In this document: piece by piece, positions 42,378 to 54,891 of the stretch | How positions within the stretch are numbered: the first letter of the stretch is position 1 | Layout: each line of letters opens with the position of its first letter | Assembly: GCA_033398695.1 (NCBI GenBank) | Contig: CM065802.1 | Coordinates: 147,918,096 to 147,982,095, forward strand | Source of the DNA: Orobanche coerulescens | Lineage: Eukaryota; Streptophyta; Magnoliopsida; Lamiales; Orobanchaceae | DNA length: 64,000 nucleotides | Reading direction: 5' to 3' | Notes under the pieces: generated by a model | The model's database searches: none | What the model was told of the DNA's origin: nothing | What the model saw: the letters and a program-made list of their open reading frames with translations, nothing else | Program-made: the position numbers and the translations under genes

Positions 42378-45140
42378 TTAAAACGAAAACAATTCCGGGT
42401 ATCTCGGCCTCATACTATCTTCCGTCTCCTAAGTTGCTTCTTCGACTCCATGTCAAGACAACTGAACTTTAACCAAGGAGATCGATTTATTCCTCAATTT
42501 CTTGACTCGACTCTCAAGTATCTTGATTGGTTTTTCTTCGAACGAGCCATCATTAGCTACTTCTATCTCACCAAAATCAATGATATGACTGAAATCTGGT
42601 ACATATTTCCACAATTGGGATACGTGGAATACATTATGAACGTGACTCAGTGATGGTGGTAAGGCCAACCTGTACGCCAACTCCCCAACTCTCTCGAGGA
42701 TTTCAAATGGTCCGATATATCTTGGACTCAACTTTCCTTTCCTCCCAAAATGGAAGATTCCCCGAGTAGGAGAAACCTTCAATAGTACATGGTCCCCATT
42801 CTCAAACTCCAATGGGCGATGTCGCACATCTGCATAAGACTTCTGTCGACTATGGGCGGTTAACAGCCTTTCGCGAATCATCTATTGGGTCTGAACTATC
42901 AATTCAGGTTCCGCCCGATCAAGTCAGAAGAGTCATCCCAACACAGGGGTGATCTGCATTTTCTTCCGTACAACGCTTCAAACGGTGCCATCTTAATAGA
43001 AGCATGCCAACTATTGTTGTAGGTGAATTCAATCAACGGCAAATGAACCTCCCAATCGGTTAACCAATCTAAGGCACAAGCTCTAAGCATATCCTCTACT
43101 GTCTGTATAGTACTTTCGGACTGACCGTCCGTCTGAGGATGATAGATCGTGCTAAAGTTCAGCTCAGTTCCCAAGGCCTTGTGAACTGCCTTCCAAAAAT
43201 GCGACACGAAGTGACCATCTTGATCCGAAATAATGGTCTTCGGAGTTCCATGCAATCGGACTATCTCCGTAATAAACACTCGTGATAATTTCTCGGGTCC
43301 CCAAGTGTCTTTAATACCCAGGAAATGAGCCGAATTGGTTAGTCGATCAACTATAACCCAAATCATGTTCATTCCCGTCTTGGTCCTTGGCATATTGGTG
43401 ATGAAGTCCATCGATATATCCTCCCACTTCCACTCAGGAATCGGAAGTGGCTTTAACATCCTGGCAGGCCGCTGATGTTCAATCTTAACCTACTGGTAGG
43501 TCAAACATTTCGAAACATACTTCGCTATGTCCTTCTTCATATTTCCCCACCAGAAATTTTGTTTTAGGTCCTTATACATCTTACTGGTGCCCGAGTGAAT
43601 AGAATAGGGCGCGCTGTGAGCTTCTTTCAAGGTTGTCTGTCTCAAAACATAATCACCGGGGATGCAAAATCGACTCTGAAATCTCAAAACTCCATCATCT
43701 TGTATCACAAATCCTGGGGCCTTCCCTTTGTTTACTTCGTCACATAATCGAAGAATCAGAGAATCATCCAACTACTTAGATTTCATTTCTTCGACCAACG
43801 ACGAGGTTTGTTCCATCACACACAGTTGTCCTTGGACTTCTTGTGACCATACTTCGATTCCTTCACGAATCAGTTCTTGTTGAATGCTAGTTTGGGACGA
43901 AAGCGCTTCCAACACTCGAAGAGAAACAGGTTTGTGGCTCAGTGTATCAGCTACCACATTTGCTTTGCCAGGATGATAGAGGATTTCCAAGCCGTAATCC
44001 TTGATCAATTCCAGCCATCTTCTCTACCTCATGTTTAATTCCTTCTGACTGAAAATATACTTGAGGCTCTTATGATCTGTGAAGATCTGACAATGAGTGC
44101 CATACAAATAATGTCGCCAGATATTCAAGGCGAAGACTACAGCTGCTAACTCCAAATCATGAGTCGGGTAATTTTCTTTGTATGGTTTCAACTGTCGAGA
44201 GGCATAGGCAATCACCCTATCCTTTTGCACCAACACGCATCCCAGACCCTAATTTGACGCATCGCTGTATACCATGAATCCCTCAGTTCCATCTGATAAT
44301 GCTAGTATAAGTGCCGTTGTCAGTTTTTTCTTAAGTTCATCAAAGCTAGCCTGGCATTTCTCATTCCACACGAATTTCTGAGTCTTCTGCAACAGCTGAG
44401 TAAGCGGACGAGCAATTTTGGAAAATCCTTCTACAAAACGGCGATAATATCCAGCAAGTGCTAAGAAACTTCGGACTTCTTTCACGTTATTAGAAGATTC
44501 CCATTCCAAGATCGCGTCGACTTTCTTCGGGTCTACCCGAACTCCGTCAGCTGATATCACATGCCCAAGGAAGGTTACTTCCTTAAGCCAGAACTCGCAT
44601 TTAGAAAGTTTCACAAAAAGCTGTTCATTCCTCAAAGTACTCAAAACAATACGCAAATGCTCTGCATGCTCCTCTGGGTCTTTCGAATAGATCAAGATTT
44701 CATCAATGAAAACAACCACGAACTTATCCAAGTATTCTAAGAATAATCAATTCATTAATTGCATAAATACCGTAGGTGCATTGGTAAGTCCGAATGGCAT
44801 CACCACAAATTCATAGTGCCCGTACCGGGATCTGAAAGCAGATTTCGGTATATCCGATTCCTTAATTCTCAATTGATGGTATCCTGATCTCAAGTCGATC
44901 TTCGAGAATACCCTTGCCCCCTGCAGTTGGTCAAACAAGTTGTCGATCCGAGGTATTGGATACTTGTTCTTAACCATCACCTTGTTTAGCTCCATGTAAT
45001 CGATACACAATCGGAGGGATCCATCTTTCTTCCGAACAAAGAGAACGGGTGCTCCCCAAGGAGAAACGCTAGGTCTAATGTAACCCTTCTGCAATAATTC
45101 CTCAAGCTGCTTCTTTAGTTCATACATCTCAGTTGGCGCC
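42378..45140 (-). pseudogene. G4 pol: RT-RNase H-integrase-chromodomain-like, broken
   Basis: RT ([60 protein letters not shown]) breaks near 44745 and resumes in [12 protein letters not shown], where the catalytic FIDD has become FIDE. RNase H (YSDASN, then TAG/frame change; [31 protein letters not shown]), an integrase zinc region, an integrase core with SMDFITN, ISDQDGHF and QSEST, and a VEEAT tail follow. Stops near 44230, 44020 (Gln expected), 43770, 43487, 42885, 42450 and 42415 disable it. It ends with TAA at 42378-42380. Confidence 0.92.
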
Positions 45141-46983
45141 ATACGGTATGGTGCTCTGGAATAGGTGCGGCTCCAGGCTCTAATTCAATATTGAACTCTA
45201 CTTCTCTCCGTAGAGGTAACCCAGGTAGTTCATCAGGGAATACGTCTGAGAATTCGTTTACCACTGGAATAGATGTGAGCTCTACTCCTTCTTCTTTCTT
45301 CATGGCATAACACCACAATCCGTAACAACCCTGCTTTAGTAATTTCACTGCTTTCATGGCTTTTATCAATTTTCCTGAGCTTCTCGGTCTCCACTCTTTG
45401 AATAAATGTTCAGATCCATCATCAGCAATGATAGAAACAACTCTCCTTCGGTAATTCAAAATAGCCCCATAACGGTTGAGCCAATCGTCTCCGAGAATTA
45501 GATCGTCACCATGGATGTCGACCACAATAAGATTAGATGGCCAATCTCTCCCTCCTATAGACACTGGAAAATCTCTAGTTTCTAGGGTTCCCGTAATTCT
45601 CTCTCCACTCGGTTATCCCACAACATAAGGCTCACAATCATATAAACACGAGATTTTCAAATGATTAACACCGTTCAGTGATATGAAAGAATGTGTAGCT
45701 ACTGAATCGAATAAGACGCTATCTAGTTGCAAAAGAATCTGAATCGTACCTGACGCAACAACAGTGTTCTGATCGTCTGACCTCCTCATCTCGTAAAGGC
45801 GCAGAGGAATAGACCCAACACTGGACGCCTCTCTTTTCCCAACATTCTGCTGCTGGAAACCACTTTGTTGTGTCTGATTCACACTTGTCTCTTTTGGAAC
45901 TGGTGCAGGAGTGCGAGTAGCAATAGATCTAGTCACATTTCTGCAAAAAGTCGCACGATGGCCTTCCTGTCCACACTCGAAACAGGTCACATAAGATGCG
46001 TAGCAATCACGCCGAACATGCCGTGCTTTACCACAGTTATAACATTTCTTCGCTGCATCTGAAACTGTTGATGCTGTTCGGAACTTCTTTCCACCTCGGG
46101 AAGGATGTAGAGGTCTCCTAGATGAATGAAATGAAGACTGGCCCTTGCGGGGCCCACCACTCTTGTTCTCCGTGAAGTTGCCACACACTTTCTGCTTCTT
46201 TGCTTCCGTCGATTTCTCCACCGCTGCCTCTTTCATGTCGTAGGCCAGCACTTTGTCCTAATACTGTCGCAAGGTAGTACATTCAAATCTGGACATATAT
46301 TGCTGAATCTCGGGTTTCATCCGCATGTCGAAATGGAAAATCTTCTCCGCCTTCGTCCTGACCAAGTGTCGCACACAAGTCAGCTGGTGATTAAAAGTCT
46401 TGATTATGTCTGTCACAGATGCCTCTGAACTCTGCGGGGAGAAAAACTATCGGACTCTAGCCTCTCTAACTGGACGAGGACAATACTGTGCTTCCATCAT
46501 GAACCTGAATTCCGTCCAGTCAGCATTATGATCCTCAGGTCGAACAGCCTCCCACCAGTCGAAAGCCTCCCCAGTCAGAAAATACTGGGCGATCGGAACT
46601 TTTCGATCATCGGGACAGTTGATCCCTGCAAATATCTTTTCCAACTCCTTCAGCCAGTGATTCCAAGTAGTCATCTCAGCAGAACCGTCAAATTTTGGTG
46701 GGTGCAATTTGACCACCTCCGTAAGCCACTTGTCTCCCCGATTATCCTCGTTGCACTGCTGGCCCATCGCTGTCTGCATGCGGTCAACTACCTAAGCGAA
46801 CTGGGTCATCTGAGCGACCACCTGTTGGAGCACTCCTGGCATGTTAGGATTTGCGTTATCATTCGCTGATCCCTATTGTCCTTCAGAATGAGAATCGGTT
46901 CGACTAGCCGATAATTCTGGAGTAGACGCTGAGTCCTCGTGTCTCACATTTCCACGTCTGCATCCACGACCTCCCCTCAACAT
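45141..46983 (-). pseudogene. G4 gag-protease, broken
   Basis: Starts MLRGGRGCRRG at 46981-46983. The gag core contains VVKLHPPKFDGSAEM, KVPIAQYFLTGEAFDWWEAV and YCPRPVREAR. Knuckles are CYNCGKARHVRRDC and CFECGQEGHRATFC near 46030 and 45970. The protease motif is LFDSVATHSFIS near 45700, where Gly of DSGA is Val, likely inactivating. DSLF-type frame losses include stops near 46900, 46790, 46447 and 46258 (Gln expected) and one near 45613. A frameshift near 45150 separates it from RT. Confidence 0.9.
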
Positions 46984-47096
46984 ACCGTAAATACAAATAC
47001 TCAATATCCAGGGCAAAATTTTCAAAAATAAAGTCCGTCAATATTCACAAAACGGAAATTAAATAAAACGGTAGTATAAGAGATTAGGAGACTTAC
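46984..47096 (-). other. Possible leader intron of G4
   Basis: Donor GTAAGT at 47091-47096 (minus strand, context GGTTGTAAGTCTCC, close to L1 GGAAGTAAGTCTCC). The acceptor position before TATG reads ACGG rather than CAG, so the 3' site looks lost by A>G. Confidence 0.35.
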
Positions 47097-47210
47097 AACC
47101 ACGGTCCACATGACGACGCTGGCTGAGCAGTGATGTTACAAATAACCCATAAATCAAATAACGTAAACATACCCAACTAAACCCGACTGCCAAGATATCC
47201 ATAAATCTTA

Positions 47211-47222
47211 GCTCCGATACCA
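47211..47222 (-). other. G4 primer-binding site
   Basis: TGGTATCGGAGC on the minus strand, 5 nt from the 5' LTR. Confidence 0.9.
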
Positions 47223-47227
47223 TATTC

Positions 47228-49579
47228 TGTAATACCCCGATATATTCGGAATAATTACAGCGCCGTAAATCCTTTATATGAGAATGTACAAGGCCAATTT
47301 GAGAAATACGAAAAATAATAATAATACCAAAGTACCATTAAGGTTATGATTCAAAACCAATTCAACAATTTAAATGACTCCATTATTACAAGCATTCCAA
47401 AGCTAACAAAATACGCGTACTCGAGTACTGAAAAATAACTGGAAAACAAGACAACATCAATTTACATCACTGGGCCACTTAATCGTCATGTCGGTACGGT
47501 GGTTGCTTCCCCGCTCCTCGGCTACCTGAACATCAAAACAAATGTCCACCCCGGAGGGGGTTAGCAAAATGATGCTAGTACAAGTATCATAATAAATAAA
47601 TCAGATATGCAACAACAATGCATCATAAATTACATAAAACGGACTTCCTCCACCGGAATCCAACGATGCGAATCCACGTGAGTCCATCAACATAACAAAG
47701 GGTAATCCAACGATCCAACGCCCTCAGTATAGATCCCCTGATGATCCCATCAGACCAACGCATGGTGGAAAACCCGTCCAATGATCCAGCGCCCTCAGCA
47801 TAGATCCCCATGATGATCCCGTCAGACCAACGCATAGTGGACATCTGATCCAGCGCCCTCATCATAGATCACGTGATCTCACAGGATCAACACAACATAC
47901 ACAAACACAACTATGCATACACATATGCAAAATCGATATTTCCATCAACATGAACATAAAATCAATCAATAACGATATTATGACAATTCAACTGGAATGA
48001 CCTCATGTTCAACAATGTGAATAACAATATGTATGATCAAACTCCTCAATATTAAACCAATATTCAAAAATATGATACTTGCCTTAGAAATGGCGACAAG
48101 GATTGATACTACGAAAAAAATCTTCAACCAGCTCGAAGAACTCTCACTCGATCAATCCACCAAAACCCGAACCTTCAGCGAACAATAACATCGGTATAAC
48201 TAACGGTTCCGGATAATCATTCTAAACATCATATGAACATCAAAAGAGCGTGTTATTCCCAATCATACAAGCTTACTAATCTGCCCTATACCATTTCGGT
48301 TTGAATCAACATTAGGATACTAACCGAACAAAAGCTCATAGTATTCCATCTAAGATCAAATGCATCCTACGGTCGGATTCTTCAATATACCACAAGATAA
48401 TTCTTCTTACAATGATTATAATCATACTCTTCATTAATCCAAAGCAACAAGATATCGGAAATACCCTGGAGAACACCATAAGAACTTATTCACTAGTTTC
48501 ACTTGATTATCATCTTCTTCTTCAAGGAAATAACCCTAAGTTCAATCCATTAAATTTCCCCATACGCATTATTTCATCATATAATACGTAAGAACTTGGT
48601 AATCTCAATAAACTTGCCATAATCAGGTTCGTAGCCTCATGATACTACGTTTAAGAGCCCATATACTACAAGATTCGATTAATTTTCTAAACAACAAAGA
48701 AGAAACGAAATATAACCGAAATTATTCTTCTAACAACATGATGTTCGACTCCTCGAGACTATAACTGAATAGGTGAACTTAAAACAGGTCCAAAAATCAC
48801 TAAGAACATGTTAAACCAGTTGGTGGAGGATCACATACCTCAATATAGTGACGAACAACGAAGAACTTGAAGAAACTCAACACCGTAGGCTTGAACACCA
48901 ATCCACAAGGGTCTATGATCTTCAAAATAAAGCTAGGACGATGATATGATGGATAAAGGGTGAGGGATAATCTCCAGAACACGAAAATCGGCCAAGGTGA
49001 GGGTGAGAAATGAAATGGGGTCGAGGTCTATAAATAGAATTCTAAAACATTACGTACGTTACCCAATGTCCATTACGTACGTAACAGATTAATACTCGAA
49101 CATTAGCGTACATTAACGTCTGGCCAGAGCTCACTGACCTGTTTCTGGCATTGGCTTACGTACGTTATCATACAGGTCTTACGTACGTAATATCTAGGAC
49201 CTTAGCGTATGTTAAAAATCCCCCTTAGTGTACGTTAAGTCCATTGACTTGCTTAGCTGGAAAAATGTCCAGGTTCACGCGGAACCTCTCACGAATCTCC
49301 CCTGGCCCTCACACACCGACCCTTATCAGATCTCGAGTTGACTGAGCTTACGTATGTTAAGCTCAACAACTAACGTATGTTATATTGCATTCTTAGCGTA
49401 CGCTAAGATCATTATCTAGCGTACATTCTCACGTGCAGAAATCATGTATGCATGCATGAAAAAATATAAAGATGTAGGGATACAAATACGGGAAACCAAT
49501 CATCGATTTATACGTCACAAAGTCGAATTTTACAAGATTGAATATAGGATAATTACACCTTAGGTATCCGGGCATTACA
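47228..49579 (-). repeat. G4 5' LTR (2352 bp)
   Basis: Partner of 39982-42342 with high identity. Where the 3' LTR has the palindrome of 41844-41855, this copy reads ACAGATTAATACTCG. Several other palindromes are intact (TTACGTACGTTA-like units near 49050, 49075, 49155, 49182). TATA box at 49028-49037. Confidence 0.95.
49049..49432 (-). promoter_or_regulatory. G4 5' LTR palindrome cluster
   Basis: ATTACGTACGTTAC near 49050, ATTACGTACGTAAC near 49073, TTACGTACGTAA near 49181 and TTAGCGTACGCTAA near 49393, plus decayed units. Confidence 0.72.
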
Positions 49580-49584
49580 AGTAG

Positions 49585-49875
49585 TGGGCCCCAGTTTCTT
49601 CATTTATTCATGTGTCTTTGATGTGTATTTTCCGCTGCAGTTCCGTTTGGATTTTCATTTCATTCAGTGCTGTATATTTTATCTTCATATGAAATATACA
49701 TGTATTCTGTATTTTCTGGGTGTGTTGTACTTGAAACTCCTCATCAGAGTAATTGATGATATAATGTGGTTCGGTACTATAATTATATTATTTAATTCAT
49801 TAATTTTCATTCGCCTGGTGGGTCCCAGTTGGGGGTCCACGGTACTATAATAGCCGCCTAGGTTGGGGTGTTACA
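49585..49875 (+). repeat. G3 5' LTR, second part
   Basis: Resumes after G4 and ends GGGGTGTTACA, like the G1 LTR end (GGGGGTGTTACA). Confidence 0.85.
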
Positions 49876-49879
49876 GAGT

Positions 49880-49891
49880 TGGCATCGGAGC
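49880..49891 (+). other. G3 primer-binding site, mutated
   Basis: TGGCATCGGAGC, one T>C change from the TGGTATCGGAGC of G4 and L1, 4 nt from the LTR. Confidence 0.85.
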
Positions 49892-50018
49892 GTGGTTTTG
49901 AATACTACCCTTCCAAGTCATGTCTAATTGGAAATCATCGTTCATCAGGCTAGTATCATTGGACTTTCGCGTCACGTGTGACCTGTGCAAGCGCCAAGCC
50001 CCTCAGACAGAAAGAACA

Positions 50019-50306
50019 GTAAGATTTCTGATGCCATGGTATAATTTCTGGCAATAAGAATCACTCATTCATCATTCATCAGTCAACAATCCTCAATCAT
50101 CATTTTCATTTTTGATCATGTCGATTATGTTAACTCATTAATCATTAAGTCAATTTCATTGCTCAGTTATTGATCTTATGGATCGTACCATCAATCTTGT
50201 TAACTTGTTCAAGATGATCATTTCAATATTTTCATCAGATAATCATGTCACCTCAGTTGATCTTTCATGCGAAATATATAATTATCATGTGACTTTCTTA
50301 CTTCAG
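50019..50306 (+). other. Possible leader intron of G3 (288 nt)
   Basis: GTAAGATTTC donor at 50019 and a pyrimidine-rich CTTACTTCAG acceptor at 50306 directly before TATGGATAGA. The CAG/TATGGAT junction is the same as in G2. Confidence 0.45.
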
Positions 50307-52086
50307 TATGGATAGAGCTGTCAGGACACAGGGGAAAAGGCCGCGGTGCAGGCCGAAACCTGGGAGCTCATGTGAATACACGCGCGAACGCGAGGAATAA
50401 TGTCATTTCAGCAAGAAGCGACGCTGCCACTCATTCACCCAGAGATAATCTTTCACCGTCAAGAAGTCGTACCCGAGATACAGCTCAATCGGAAGGTGTA
50501 CGGGTTGATCCACTCACTTTTATGAAGGGCATGATGGCCCAGATGACTCAGATGGCACGTCTGATAGAGACGATGCAGAACTCAACCGATCAGAATTAAT
50601 AGGCTCCTCACAGCCACCTCAGAGGCAAGATAGGGGTGCGAGCAGTATAATTGGCGACATCTCTCGCCAGAGACCACCTACTTTTTAGGGCTCGTCTGAA
50701 CCGCTGGATATTGTTTACTGGCTTGAAAACTTTGAGAAACTATTTGCTATGGTGGAGTGTCTCGAAGGGCACAAAGTTTCAGTTGCGGCTTACTATCTGG
50801 GTAAGAGCGCTCACTCTTAGTGGCTATCTTTGAAGCCCACCGACGGATCTTGTACTTGGGACCAGTTCAAGACTCTCATGATGGAAAGGTATTATCCGGC
50901 CCCACTTAGGGAGGCCAAGTTATCGGAATTACTCATTCCCGACCCCTCAGCGGAAGATGATGTTCTCGCCATCGCCGAGAAGTTTAAGGAGCTACTTCCC
51001 TTCGCCTCATCCACTATCCACTCCGAGGCGGATAAGATCAAGTATTTCAGTAAGAGGTTGAAACCTCGTATGCAGATGTAGTTGCTTAATCATCATTGTA
51101 CCATCATGAATGAATTCATAGAGAAAGCTCTTACTTATGAGCTTACTGCGAAGGAAATTGCTAAGCATCAAACTTTGTCTTTTGGCAAGAAATCAAAGAA
51201 TCGTATTCAGTCCGAAGGCAGTCAGGCAACCTTCAAGAAGCCTCGTGCGGGCCCTACTTTTTCTGAGCGACCTCCTATGGCGCCTAAACCTATAGACTCA
51301 CAGTCCCGAGTAGCCAGTTCGGCCATCACCTGTTTCAACTGTGGAGAGCAGGGTTATTTCAGCACTAAGTGTCCGAGGCAGACTATCACGTGTAATAACT
51401 GTGGGATTACCGGACATAAGGCCCGTTTCTACCGAAGAGACGCCAAACCTACTCCGACGACATCTCAGGCCCCGAAGCAGTCATCGGTTCAGAATCAGGC
51501 CACTCAGTCTGCATCGTTTAAGAAGACGGGATCAAACAAAGGTGGAGCCCGCAGCTATCAGACGGGAGCATCCGGTTCAGGGGCCGGCAAGCCCCGAATT
51601 TATGAGATGAAGAGAACCAATGATCCGGAGGCCCGAATGATCTCAGGTATACTCAAAATTTTATCTCAACCTGCGTGTACCCTTTTTGATACTAGCGCAT
51701 CACATTCATTCATTTCCGAGTCATGCTTGAGTAGACTTCACCTGGATAGTGCTACTAGTTGTGAACCTTATATCATTGGACTACCTGGCGGTAGAAGAAT
51801 TATCGGAGATCGTGAGATTAAGAATTGTCCGATTCAGCTTAATGGCCGTGATTGGTTGGTGGACCTGATCGTGGTAGATTTACCTAGAGACGACGTTATT
51901 TTGGGTATTGATTGGATGGATCGTCACGATGCCATCCTTAGTGTCCGTAAGCATATGGTCACTATTGTTTCAGACGATGGAGTCGAGTGTGTATTTCAGG
52001 GGGGTAATCCCAGCTGTTCCGGAAGAGTCATTAATATGATGAAAGCAGTGAAATTACTCAATCAGGGGTGTGTTGGTTATTGGTGA
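50307..52086 (+). pseudogene. G3 gag-protease, broken
   Basis: After ATG at 50308 a 1-nt frame change leads to GAHVNTRANARNN and the gag core (PLTFMKGMMAQMTQMARLIE, VYWLENFEKLFAMVE, KVSVAAYYLGKSAH, WDQFKTLMMERYYP). Two knuckles follow: CFNCGEQGYFSTKC near 51335, where the conserved His is Tyr, and CNNCGITGHKARFY near 51395, where the last Cys is Tyr. Both are damaged. The protease reads LFDTSASHSFIS near 51690 (DTGAS expected). Stops: near 50598, TAG near 50818, TAG near 51080 (Gln expected), and TGA at 52084 in GYW*Y. Confidence 0.9.
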
Positions 52087-53538
52087 TATATGACCAAGAT
52101 CGAGAAACCATCAGTGACGTTGGCGGATATCCCGGTAGTGAGAGAATATGCCGATGTATTCCTAGACGAGTTACATAGTTTGCCTCCATAGAGAGATGTG
52201 GAATTTATGATAGAGTTGGAGCCTGGTACGTCCCCATTATCGAAGGCATCGTATCGGATGGCCCCGACCGAAATGCAGGAATTAAAGAATCAACTGGCGG
52301 AATTGACCGAGAAAGGTTATATCTGACCGAGTGCGTCCCCGTGGGGAGCACCAGTGTTATTTGTCAAGAAGAAGGATAGTTCATTTCGCTTGTGTATTGA
52401 TTATCGAGAGTTGAACAGGGTGACGATCAAGAATAAATATCCCCTACCCCGTATTGATGATCTCTTAGATCAACTTCAGGGAGCTTCAGTATTTTCCAAG
52501 ATCGATTTAAGATCTGGGTATCATCAGTTGTGAATTCGAGAGTCGAATATCGCAAGGACAGCGTTTCGAACACGCTATGGGCACTACGAGTTTGTAGTGA
52601 TGCCGTTTGGGTTAACTAATGCACCTACGGTATTCATGGAGTTAATGAATCGGGTTTTCATCAACTATTTGGATCAGTTCGTGGTTGTTTTCATAGACGA
52701 CATTTTGATTTATTCTCGTGACCGAGAGGAGCACGAATTTCACCTTCATTTGGTTCTCGACGTGTTGAGACGAGAGCAACTCTATGGAAAGTTTTCTATA
52801 TGTGAATTCTGGATGTTCGAGGTGACGTTTCTCGGACATGTGATTTCATGAGACGGAGTACGTATCGACCCTCAGAAGACGGAGGCTATCCGAGATTGGT
52901 AACCTCCGAAGAATGTTAAGGAAATCCGAAGTTTTCTCGGATTAGCAGGCTATTACCGGCGATTTGTGGAAGGATTTTCTAAAATCGCTAAACCTATGAC
53001 GAACCTTTTGCGGAAGGATAAGAAATACACATCGTCTGACGCATGTCAGCAGAGTTTTGAGGAGTATTTCAGCACCTGTTCCTTCTTTACCACAAGGGAC
53101 GGAAGGATTCGTGGTTTATAGTGACGCGTCCGGACACGGTCTCAGATGTGTACTAATGCAGAACGAGAAAGTTATTGTCTATGCTTTGCTGCAACTGAGA
53201 CCTTACGAGGTTAATTATCCAACCCATGACCTGGAGCTAGCAGCCGTGGTATTCACGTTGAAGATTTGGCGTCATTATCTTTATGGCGTCACCTGTCACA
53301 TTTTCACAGATCATAAGAGTTTGAAGTATATATTCACTCAGAAGGAGTTAAACATGCGACAGAGACGGTGGTTGGAACTAATCAAAGACTATGATATTGA
53401 GATTCAATACCACCCGGGCAAGGCAAACGTTGTCGCCGACGCCTTGAGCCGTAAGTCCGTTCAGGAGCAAATGCTTGCTCGTTTAACCGTTCATAAGGAG
53501 CTTCAATGGGAGTTCCTAAAGCATGAGATCGAGGTTTG
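52087..53538 (+). pseudogene. G3 RT-RNase H, broken and truncated
   Basis: [71 protein letters not shown] and an intact FIDDILIYS near 52694. RNase H, after a frameshift near 53060: [35 protein letters not shown] and [17 protein letters not shown]. Stops near 52190, 52324 (CGA>TGA), 52531 (CGA>TGA), 52848 and 52901. The frame ends at KHEIEV, beside the CACTA-like fragment; no integrase is seen in the window. Confidence 0.92.
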
Positions 53539-53732
53539 CACTACACCATATATGGTCTTTACCAACACATGGGACAGGTGTTTCCACGTCAAATGTTGCC
53601 TTATATGGCTAAATTTAGAATAAATTCGATATAAGGCAACACTCTAATTTCATGTTACAGTTGATATCAAATAATGTTACCTGAAATATAATTAGACCTT
53701 CAATGCCAACACTTATGTGGGTGTTGTAGTAG
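53539..53732. mobile_element. CACTA-like miniature element or fragment
   Basis: The left end reads CACTACACC and the right end, on the opposite strand, CTACTACAACACCC; both resemble CACTA-type termini. Inside is a 13-bp perfect inverted repeat TGTTGCCTTATAT (53594-53606 with 53629-53641) around a 22-nt loop. The terminal repeats are imperfect and no 3-bp target duplication is clear. Confidence 0.42.
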
Positions 53733-53733
53733 A

Positions 53734-54458
53734 TAGGGCTGGAAAAATATGCCGAAAATACCGTATACCATACTTATCGTACCGAAAAATAACAAAAATA
53801 CCGAGTTTTTGGTACACCGTAATTTTTGGTACGGTATGATACTGTACCGTTTGATTTCGGCACAGCAACGGTATGGAATATGTGATACTGCCGGTATACC
53901 GTTCACGTACCGAACTCAGTATATACCGAATTTTTCGGTATATACCAGTATCTCGGTATATTGACATATTAGTATGTATTGATTTTTCGGTATATACCGG
54001 AATGCCGGTATAGTTTGAAATTTTTATTGCATATTTATAATTTTATAGGTTATAAATCGATTAAATGTACACTTATTAAAAATACAAAATAAAATTTAAA
54101 ACTTAGAATTGGAATTTAGAACTAAGTACTCAACCCTAATTTCAGATTTCAGTTTCCACCTCCCTAGCCCGTCGCAAACCAAAACCAGTCGCAAACCCAA
54201 ACCAGTAGCTGCGGCAAGTGCTTTGATTTTGGTTATTCAGTTGTTGCTTGATCATTGAGCGTCGGTTGCGGAGTTGCCCCAGGGGAGTGGTGCACTTGTT
54301 GTTTTGATGTTGCTTATGTTGATTAAATTGAAGTTATTTAACTGCTCTTTTAATTGCTGCAAATTGGTGATGATGATTACATAGATGGTTATTAACAAAT
54401 GATCATTTGTCCTCTTGAGTTGCAGAGCAATTGTCTATATACGAACCCAATTGCCTTA
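53734..54458 (+). mobile_element. hAT2 left end, interrupted by T2
   Basis: It begins TAGGGCTGGAAAAATA, a common plant hAT terminus. About 270 bp then carry dense repeats of GGTATACCG, ACCGTA and TACCGAA in both directions, as in hAT subterminal regions. The 54130-54458 stretch looks like untranslated leader. The remainder, including any transposase and the other end, would lie beyond T2. Confidence 0.6.
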
Positions 54459-54881
54459 TGTTGTTACCCAAAATATTATCCGGAGATAGTATTGTTGGAA
54501 TGATCGAGTAACAAACAAATGCGAGAACACTTCCGTGAGAAAATAGATAACACAAGATTTGCCGGGGTTGTTAATCCCGGGCTTGAATGCTCTCGCGAGA
54601 TGTTATTAATAAATACACTGTCGAGTACAAATATTAATGTTAGAATCTATTACAAGGAGTGTAAAGACTTCTAGTTATCTAGGCTGTAGAGCGCGTAGAT
54701 TGCCGGAAGAACCAGATGGGTAAATCTGTGAGTTCTTGCTTGGGATATGTGATAAATGTGTATGAATATCACTATGAATGTATAAGTGGTTGCCAAAAGA
54801 GTCTTTGATTCTCTTTTTGTGTGTATTTTGCACTGAATTCACAGTAAATTCGCCTCCCTTTGGCCACTGCAGTGAGTTCTC

Positions 54882-54891
54882 TATTTATAGG
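54882..54891 (-). promoter_or_regulatory. T2 LTR TATA box
   Basis: CCTATAAATA on the minus strand, as in both T1 LTRs. Confidence 0.65.

Larger units (their letters stand above)
39982..49579 (-). mobile_element. G4: chromovirus-like gypsy element, defective
   Basis: Perfect target duplication AGTAG (39977-39981, 49580-49584), LTRs of 2361 and 2352 bp, an initiator-Met-type primer site, gag-protease and pol on the minus strand with many stops, and a polypurine tract. It is inserted in the 5' LTR of G3 and hence younger than G3. Confidence 0.95.
37967..53538 (+). mobile_element. G3: chromovirus-like gypsy element, 3' part not in view
   Basis: It starts TGTAAATTC at 37967 in the K integrase frame. 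Its 5' LTR is split by G4 and ends GTGTTACA at 49875, followed by a primer site, leader, gag, protease, RT and RNase H on the plus strand. The pol frame is lost at 53538, where a CACTA-like fragment begins. Integrase and 3' LTR are presumably to the right of later insertions, outside the window. Confidence 0.85.

Noticed and set aside
52084..52086. TGA in G3 as a selenocysteine or recoded codon
   Set aside because: Plants lack the selenocysteine machinery and the copy has many other stops; readthrough is only kept as an idea for G2.
53539..53732. A well-defined CACTA element
   Set aside because: Terminal repeats do not match exactly and no target duplication is evident, so only a low-confidence fragment is reported.
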